53,277 bases of DNA from a virus. The stretch covers positions 1-53,277 of IMG/VR virus record IMGVR_UViG_3300030104_000348; one strand, 5' to 3'. Positions within the stretch are counted from its first letter, which is position 1, and the number at the start of each line of letters is the position of its first letter. Below the pieces are notes generated by a model. The model saw nothing but the letters and a program-made list of their open reading frames with translations, was not told the origin of the DNA and ran no database searches. This document shows positions 49,060-53,277 of this stretch, piece by piece. The translations under genes and the position numbers were made by a program.

Positions 49060-49841
49060 GAGTAACTAAGTTCTCTTCGTTTTTTAGAAGGCTTTGGAGG
49101 AGGTGGAGGATTTTTACCTCTTTGGTAGTTTTTAGCCCTTTCTTCTTGTGTTTTAGATACTAATTTTGCTTTTGCTGTAGCGTGTGCTTTTTTTAAACGA
49201 CTTGGACTTTTTTTATTTGCTTCTTTTAAATATCTTTCCATAGCTTGTTTCATCTTAGCCGGAGACATTTGTCCTCTTGTTCTTGGATTACTACCTTTAG
49301 GTAAACCTCTTAATAATGCTCTTTGTCTTGCTCTAGCCCTTGCTAATGCTCTTCTTCGTAATATTTCCTGTCTTTGTCTTTGTGCTTCACTTGTAGGTCT
49401 ACGTCTTCTCCCTCTTGGTGGCATAGGCATAGGTGTAGGTGTACGTCTTCTTTTTATTGGTTTTTTCTTTAGTGGATTATTTGGATCAAATCCTTTTTCA
49501 CCTTTTACATAATATTTCTCAGAATAACTTCTTTTTCTTGGTAGCATAGGTCTACCTTCAGCAGTAGGTCTACGTCTTTGTGGTCTATCTATACCTTTTG
49601 CTCTTTCTCTAGGTTTAGGATCAGGAGTAGGTCTACGTCTTCTTCTTGGTGGCATAGGCATAGGTGTAGGTCTACGTCTTCTTCCTTTTGTTGGCATAGG
49701 AGCATCTTTTACTTTCGTAGCTTTTCTAGCATTTAAACTTTGTAATTTTTTCATTAAAGAACTTATTTTTTTTGTGTCATTATTTTGCATAGCTTTATCT
49801 AGTTGGGCTTTATAGTATGCTTCTGGGATAGGTCGGCTCAT
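49056..49841 (-). CDS. Arg/Pro-rich repetitive protein
   Basis: A 261-aa, very basic, disordered protein. Residues 50-160 repeat RRRRPTPMPMPPR with small variations (three main copies), linked by Lys/Arg/Pro. The last third is helical and Ala/Arg/Lys rich (LARARARQRALLRG). Composition is protamine-like, and DNA condensation or membrane interaction are both conceivable. It is embedded in the lysis cassette and overlaps both neighbours by four bases, so it is truly co-translated. No family recognised. Confidence 0.75.
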   Translation of the reverse strand: MSRPIPEAYYKAQLDKAMQNNDTKKISSLMKKLQSLNARKATKVKDAPMPTKGRRRRPTPMPMPPRRRRRPTPDPKPRERAKGIDRPQRRRPTAEGRPMLPRKRSYSEKYYVKGEKGFDPNNPLKKKPIKRRRTPTPMPMPPRGRRRRPTSEAQRQRQEILRRRALARARARQRALLRGLPKGSNPRTRGQMSPAKMKQAMERYLKEANKKSPSRLKKAHATAKAKLVSKTQEERAKNYQRGKNPPPPPKPSKKRRELSYS

Positions 49842-50251
49842 TTTTTTGCTCCTCTGTTATTCATTATTTGCAATCCTTGTTTACCGAACCTGTAGCCAAA
49901 GGATGCTCCTATGCTAATATATAAACAATTAGCAAACCAAGAAGGTGTGTTGGCATTTAAAAAATCAAAACCTTCTTTTACATAAGGTTGTGTCCAAGGT
50001 AGAAAACACCCTACTAAGATACCACCAAAAATTATTGTCCAAAATTCATCTTTCCACGAACCTGCCATTTGTGCTGTAAGGTTCTGTTCCATAAGCATAG
50101 AAGATGTAGCTTCTGTCTCATATACTTTAGCTTCAGCTTTAGCACGAGCAACCTTTACGTCTGTCTCGGCTTTAGCTTTATCCATTTTACCTTGTAACCA
50201 AGTTCCTGCAAGATTACTAATAGGTCCTAATATTGTACTTAATCCAAGCAT
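49838..50251 (-). CDS. 3TM holin-like protein
   Basis: A 137-aa protein similar in plan to GTA_holin_3TM proteins: a short N-terminal hydrophobic start (LSTILGPISNLAGTWLQG), an Ala/Lys/Glu helix (KAKAETDVKVARAKAEAKVY), the segment SWKDEFWTIIFGGILVGCFL, and a C-terminal hydrophobic stretch with FANCLYISIGASFGYRFG. The family permeabilises the inner membrane for lysozyme release. It precedes the Arg/Pro protein and lies 1.5 kb upstream of the lysozyme. Confidence 0.7.
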   Translation of the reverse strand: MLGLSTILGPISNLAGTWLQGKMDKAKAETDVKVARAKAEAKVYETEATSSMLMEQNLTAQMAGSWKDEFWTIIFGGILVGCFLPWTQPYVKEGFDFLNANTPSWFANCLYISIGASFGYRFGKQGLQIMNNRGAKK

Positions 50252-50334
50252 TTTTTTTGTCCTGATAAATATTTTATTTCTTTTACATTAATTTTAAATA
50301 AATTAGTTATCCAATCAATAAATCGTTCTAGCAT
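50239..50334 (-). CDS. Possible 31-aa protein upstream of the holin
   Basis: A 31-aa ORF (MLERFIDWITNLFKINVKEI...) starting on the last base of the preceding stop (TAATG) and overlapping the holin start by 13 bases. An amphipathic helix is likely. The tight overlaps favour translation; length and lack of relatives keep confidence low. Confidence 0.4.
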   Translation of the reverse strand: MLERFIDWITNLFKINVKEIKYLSGQKKCLD

Positions 50335-50627
50335 TACCACTTTACCTTATCTGCCCAATAAGCCGCTGACATTTTACCTTTTTTAATATTTTTACCATGT
50401 CTAGCTTTAAATGACTTACGTTTTGCTTTCATTCTAGCAGACTCACCTTTTTTAGGTTTACCTGCTGTTCCTTTTAACTCACCAACTTTTTTACCCTGTT
50501 GACCAAAACGTATTATTTTTTCCTTACCACCCTCACATGCTTTTACTATATGTGATTTAGTAGGATGGTCAGGAGTTCGCCTTGGTTTGTTACAAGGCAT
50601 TTTAGCTTTATCTACACGTTCTCCCAT
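50334..50627 (-). CDS. Small basic phage protein
   Basis: A 97-aa Lys-rich protein; I chose the ATG at 50627 (MGERVDKAKMPCNKPRRTPD...) for the AAGG six bases before it, instead of one ten codons upstream. KSHIVKACEGGKEKIIRFGQ and the ending KSFKARHGKNIKKGKMSAAY-WADKVKW are strongly patterned and resemble small basic proteins common in marine phages. Probably nucleic-acid binding. It is part of a run of three such basic proteins in this region. Confidence 0.75.
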   Translation of the reverse strand: MGERVDKAKMPCNKPRRTPDHPTKSHIVKACEGGKEKIIRFGQQGKKVGELKGTAGKPKKGESARMKAKRKSFKARHGKNIKKGKMSAAYWADKVKW

Positions 50628-50628
50628 T

Positions 50629-50760
50629 TTAACCTTGAAAGAATATGTGATAAACAAGTAAAGCTATGATAAGTAATTTACCATAGTCTAAATCAAATTT
50701 AGTTCCTTCACCAAATCTTTTATTCCATACATCTAATTTAATTTTATTCCAATCAATCAT
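50629..50760 (-). CDS. Small C-tail membrane protein
   Basis: A 43-aa ORF (MIDWNKIKLDVWNKRFGEGT...) with a C-terminal hydrophobic helix (GKLLIIALLVYHIFFQG). Its ATG overlaps the stop of the gene upstream (ATGA) and it ends one base before the next gene. Function unknown; one more of the small membrane proteins near the lysis genes. Confidence 0.55.
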   Translation of the reverse strand: MIDWNKIKLDVWNKRFGEGTKFDLDYGKLLIIALLVYHIFFQG

Positions 50761-50972
50761 GTTGGTTCTCCTGTTCCTGTAGGACTACCTATATAAACAC
50801 ATGTACTATACCCATTTAAGTATTGAGGGTCTTGTGTTATTTTAGCCCTTGCATTTTCTATGTATCCATAGCAAGTTTCTCTTGATGAAAAAGGGAAATT
50901 AACCATCGGAAAATTTACCCATGTAGCACCGTCACCCAATGCCCATAATATTGTTATTACTGGTATCCACAT
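50757..50972 (-). CDS. Small exported protein with two cysteines
   Basis: A 71-aa protein with a hydrophobic N-terminus (MWIPVITILWALGDGATWV) that could be a signal peptide or membrane anchor, followed by a small domain with two Cys (ETCYGYIENARAKI and YSTCVYIGS). It follows the related-looking 61-aa gene. A periplasmic role is plausible, for example at the host envelope. Confidence 0.6.
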   Translation of the reverse strand: MWIPVITILWALGDGATWVNFPMVNFPFSSRETCYGYIENARAKITQDPQYLNGYSTCVYIGSPTGTGEPT

Positions 50973-50974
50973 TT

Positions 50975-51160
50975 TTAATCGCCTTTCTTAGGTATACAAT
51001 AAACTTTGAGAAAGATTTTGTCTCCTGCCTGTCTTTGATGTAAATCTTGCTGTCGCATTTTTCCTGCATATTCAAGGCACGTATCCAAATCATTGAAGTA
51101 GACATTTTCTTTAATCTCTGTTCCTTGTAAAATTACATATAAAACCCATAAAAGTTTCAC
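50975..51160 (-). CDS. Small exported protein with two cysteines
   Basis: A 61-aa protein with a hydrophobic start (MKLLWVLYVILQG) and then FNDLDTCLEYAGKMRQQDL and LKVYCIPKKGD. It shares with its downstream neighbour the plan of hydrophobic start, Cys, helix, strand with Cys. It is the first gene behind the 51164 promoter. It may fold with a disulfide in the periplasm. Confidence 0.6.
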   Translation of the reverse strand: MKLLWVLYVILQGTEIKENVYFNDLDTCLEYAGKMRQQDLHQRQAGDKIFLKVYCIPKKGD

Positions 51161-51163
51161 TAT

Positions 51164-51192
51164 ATGATACCATGTTTATATGTTTTTGTCAA
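51164..51192 (-). promoter_or_regulatory. Sigma70-type promoter for small membrane/lysis genes
   Basis: On the - strand: TTGACA at 51192-51187, 17-bp spacer, TATCAT at 51169-51164. It overlaps the last codon of the upstream gene and drives the exported-protein and lysis group. Confidence 0.75.
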
Positions 51193-51440
51193 GTAAATTG
51201 TCTATATCGCTTGACCTTTTTTGCAATACCTTTAGGTTGTTTAGTAAACTGTTTACCTGTTTTCTTGCCTTTTCTTTTTGCCTTTGTCGTTGCTGCGTAC
51301 TCTTGTGGACTTAATGCTTTTATTGCCGCTGTTGGTAAGTATCTTTCTCCAGTTTTCGATGAGGGCTTTCCAGACTTCGTTCTCCATTTCTGTTTACTCC
51401 ATGCTTTTAATGATCTTTGTGATTTTTTTAATGCTGCCAT
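51189..51440 (-). CDS. Small basic phage protein
   Basis: An 83-aa Lys/Arg-rich protein (KKSQRSLKAWSKQKWRTKSG, then SSKTGERYLPTAAIKAL). The pattern of KWRTKSGKPS, GERYLP and EYAATTKAKRKG is strongly conserved-looking and familiar from marine phages, with no known function. A DNA- or RNA-binding role is likely by charge. It overlaps the upstream gene by one base. Confidence 0.75.
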   Translation of the reverse strand: MAALKKSQRSLKAWSKQKWRTKSGKPSSKTGERYLPTAAIKALSPQEYAATTKAKRKGKKTGKQFTKQPKGIAKKVKRYRQFT

Positions 51441-51754
51441 TAGTCTTTAAATTGTTCCTTTATACTTTTAATTACACTTTTAATATCAAAAGGTTCTTCA
51501 TTTGGTCTATAAGGACATTTATACTGTCTAGGACAAGGTCCTGCATCATATGGTACATATTCTCTATATTGAGTATTATTTGCTCCTACAAATACACAAA
51601 CCCTTTGATTATTTCCTAATATCTGACTTGCTAATCTACACGTAGTCATTTTAGGTTCTTTATCTTTTGAAAATGCTACTATTCCAAATAAGATAGCAAA
51701 ACTAATAATTATTAAAATTATTAAACAGAAACGCTGATTATCCATATCATCCAA
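51440..51754 (-). CDS. Membrane-anchored Cys protein
   Basis: A 104-aa protein with one N-terminal transmembrane helix (about 10-28, CLIILIIISFAILFGIVAF) and an outside domain with Cys residues (MTTCRLASQI, RVCVFVGA, GPCPRQYKCPYRP). It overlaps the gene upstream by 34 bases; ATG at 51745 is an alternative. Probably periplasmic, disulfide-bonded. Family unknown. Confidence 0.65.
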   Translation of the reverse strand: MDDMDNQRFCLIILIIISFAILFGIVAFSKDKEPKMTTCRLASQILGNNQRVCVFVGANNTQYREYVPYDAGPCPRQYKCPYRPNEEPFDIKSVIKSIKEQFKD

Positions 51755-52200
51755 CCTATTGCACTTAATCCTATTAAAGATGTTATGCCTATGATTGTGT
51801 AGTCTCTTATCTTACGTTGTTGTTCTTCTTTTGCGTAGATAGCTTTCTGTCTAGCTTTACGTAATCTACCTTCTTCCCTTAATAAATCATCCCATGCTTG
51901 TGTACCATAGTGGGCAATTAAAAAATTTCGTAGTTCTTCTCTTTGTTTTTCTAGTTTCTTTTTAGCTGAAAAACTTTCTATTGCTACTTGCTCAATAGAC
52001 CCATTAAATAGTTTGTCTAAAGCTGTAGGATTATTAGCATTTCTATGTACATTATCTACATCACTTACAGCCGTCATCCATTTGCCTAATTCAGATGACA
52101 TGTCTTCAATTTCTTTGCCTATCATTATAGCTTTTTTAATAGCATTATAGGCTGTGGTTGCACCTGTAACAGCTGCAGAAAGGGTTAGTGGGTCTATCAT
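51721..52200 (-). CDS. Helical protein with C-terminal membrane anchor
   Basis: A 159-aa protein with a helical body (KKKLEKQREELRNFLIAHYG, LRKARQKAIYAKEEQQRKIR) and a C-terminal transmembrane helix (about 135-155, IIGITSLIGLSAIGWMIWI). I associate this plan with a conserved protein of marine tailed phages of unknown role. It ends inside the next gene. Confidence 0.65.
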   Translation of the reverse strand: MIDPLTLSAAVTGATTAYNAIKKAIMIGKEIEDMSSELGKWMTAVSDVDNVHRNANNPTALDKLFNGSIEQVAIESFSAKKKLEKQREELRNFLIAHYGTQAWDDLLREEGRLRKARQKAIYAKEEQQRKIRDYTIIGITSLIGLSAIGWMIWIISVSV

Positions 52201-52218
52201 GTTGGGGTATCCTAAAGT

Positions 52219-52371
52219 TTAATTTAATAACCAGTCAAAAAAACTTTTCCCCTTTTCCTCTGAAGTTATTTTTTCTAACCAGTCAAAAAATGGTTGTGAT
52301 GGTTTTGGCAATTCTTCTATTGCCACATTTATTGTTTGTAGATCGTTTATTTCTTGAATTTCTTCAGACAT
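52219..52371 (-). CDS. Small acidic protein with repeated FFDWL motif
   Basis: A 50-aa ORF (MSEEIQEINDLQTINVAIEE...) starting on the last base of the preceding stop (TAATG). It contains the motif PFFDWLEK and then SFFDWLLN, 14 residues apart. Such paired hydrophobic motifs may be binding peptides for a host or phage protein. Function unknown. Confidence 0.55.
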   Translation of the reverse strand: MSEEIQEINDLQTINVAIEELPKPSQPFFDWLEKITSEEKGKSFFDWLLN

Positions 52372-52652
52372 TAAGTATATCCTCCACCTGCTTTTTTATA
52401 TCTATTTGCAAGTAACTGTGCTTTTCTAGCTGACCATTGTCCCGGATTACCACCTTTACTACCTGCTTTGATAGAGTTAAATAATCTTTTACGCATTGTC
52501 GGTTTTGTATAGTTACCTGCTTTATTTACAGTACTACCACCTGCCTTTAATTTTATGGCTGATAAAGTTTTAGCTTGACCTGCGTGTGCCTTACTAGCTT
52601 TCTTTAACTTACCTGCTACTTTTTTTATTGTCTTTTTTGCTTTTGCTGTCAT
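52371..52652 (-). CDS. Small basic phage protein
   Basis: A 93-aa Lys/Ala-rich protein; I chose the ATG at 52652 after GAGAG rather than the upstream ones inside the neighbour. KGGNPGQWSARKAQLLANRY near the C-terminus, ending KKAGGGYT, is a pattern I recall from many marine phages. The first half is a Lys/Ala histone-like tail (AKAKKTIKKVAGKLKKASK). A DNA-binding role is plausible but unproven. Confidence 0.7.
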   Translation of the reverse strand: MTAKAKKTIKKVAGKLKKASKAHAGQAKTLSAIKLKAGGSTVNKAGNYTKPTMRKRLFNSIKAGSKGGNPGQWSARKAQLLANRYKKAGGGYT

Positions 52653-53277
52653 TGTTACTCTCATATAAGTTATCAAATGTAATACTAGGGTCTAAATAGC
52701 TTTCGTGGCTTTCTGCTGAGTGTGTCCACTGAGATGGTGTAAAGTCTGGAGCACCTTCCCCAGTAGCCCACAACGCAGGGCTTGTTGCACGGACTCTATT
52801 ATTAGGTAAAGCAACAAAGTTTCCTGTCCACTTTCCTGCATCTAGCAGATATAACACATGTGACTGTTTATGCTGTGCAGGATCATCTGCTATGTCACTA
52901 TCTGTGTAGTCCACTGTAAATAAATATTTACCTTTGTAAAACTCTCCACCAATCTTACAAAGCCAAGGGCTAGAACTTACTCTGTCCATCACGACTACAC
53001 TGTGATTTCTAGATTCACAATCCCAAGGTTGTGCTAAATGGTCTTCCATAGGTTCTGACCATTCATCTAGTGGTATATCAGCTACGAGTGCCTGTATAGG
53101 CATCCTAGCCCACATTGCTCCACCATGTATATTTGTTTCAGGTCCATCTTCAAAGTCTGCTTCGCAACCTGTAAATACTAGTTGAAAGCTGAGTGACCTG
53201 TCAGGTATTGTATTAACTGCAAATACCATCGCATGTAAAAACTCTCCGTGATACTGCTGATGGTTTGACGTAAACTC
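52609..53277 (-). CDS. Conserved marine-phage protein, 5' end cut by window
   Basis: A partial gene whose reading frame is open to the last base. At least 222 aa are visible; the first codons in the window read EFTSNHQQYHGEFLHAM, and an ATG at 53229 is probably internal. The protein has FQLVFTGCEADFEDGPETN, HSVVVMDRVSSSPWLCKIGG and a Ser/Lys-rich tail. I recall the TSNHQQYHxEFxHAM...FTGCEAD pattern from proteins of marine tailed phages, of unknown function. It overlaps the next gene by 44 bases. Confidence 0.75.
   Translation of the reverse strand, partial: EFTSNHQQYHGEFLHAMVFAVNTIPDRSLSFQLVFTGCEADFEDGPETNIHGGAMWARMPIQALVADIPLDEWSEPMEDHLAQPWDCESRNHSVVVMDRVSSSPWLCKIGGEFYKGKYLFTVDYTDSDIADDPAQHKQSHVLYLLDAGKWTGNFVALPNNRVRATSPALWATGEGAPDFTPSQWTHSAESHESYLDPSITFDNLYESNNDSKSKKDNKKSSR

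Noticed and set aside
1-53277. tRNA genes
   Set aside because: No cloverleaf-like segments stood out in the few non-coding gaps; a covariance search was not possible.

Overview
The window looks like a nearly complete genome of a marine podovirus of the HMO-2011 type (the group named after a SAR116 phage), probably infecting an alphaproteobacterium. The call rests on three things: a family A DNA polymerase carrying a DnaJ-like zinc knuckle between its exonuclease and polymerase domains, a replication set of primase, DnaB-like helicase, endonuclease VII, DNA polymerase, PD-(D/E)XK nuclease and endonuclease I, and the absence of a phage RNA polymerase gene. The DNA is AT-rich and densely packed, with most genes overlapping by 1-17 bases. 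I saw no tRNA, CRISPR array or insertion sequence. The right edge cuts a gene and the left edge starts in non-coding DNA, so a little sequence is missing or the contig is permuted.

Layout. Bases 1-19728 are all on the + strand. The first 7.4 kb is an early-type region of small, mostly unknown genes, with four copies of a 17-bp palindrome, a duplicated promoter, a C5-cytosine methyltransferase, a SleB-type hydrolase and a pyrimidine-dimer glycosylase-like protein. From 7.5 to 19.7 kb is DNA metabolism: DUF932 protein, tyrosine recombinase, primase, helicase, endonuclease VII, DNA polymerase, a probable single-strand binding protein, RecB-like nuclease, endonuclease I, DUF3310, a B12-dependent class II ribonucleotide reductase and MazG.

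Bases 19725-53277 are all on the - strand and meet the + arm tail to tail with a 4-base stop-codon overlap. In transcription order (right to left): small basic and membrane proteins with a lysis cassette (53.3-47.8 kb: several holin candidates and a GH24 lysozyme); packaging and head genes (TerS, TerL, portal, a virion protein with an ADP-ribosyltransferase-like domain, scaffold, major capsid, a decoration candidate); two tail-tube/nozzle proteins sharing an inserted beta domain; a large repetitive tail fibre; a run of small fibre-associated proteins; then the large internal virion/ejection proteins, one of which has clean 22- and 11-residue repeats.

Transcription. I found ten sites matching host sigma70 promoters (TTGACA or near, 16-17 bp, TATAAT-like), seven on + and three on -. 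They stand ahead of the early, DUF932, SSB, small tail, capsid and small membrane protein genes, and several lie inside the 3' end of the preceding gene. With no phage RNA polymerase, the phage probably relies on host polymerase throughout. Nothing here was checked against a database; family names come from motifs read in the translated sequence.
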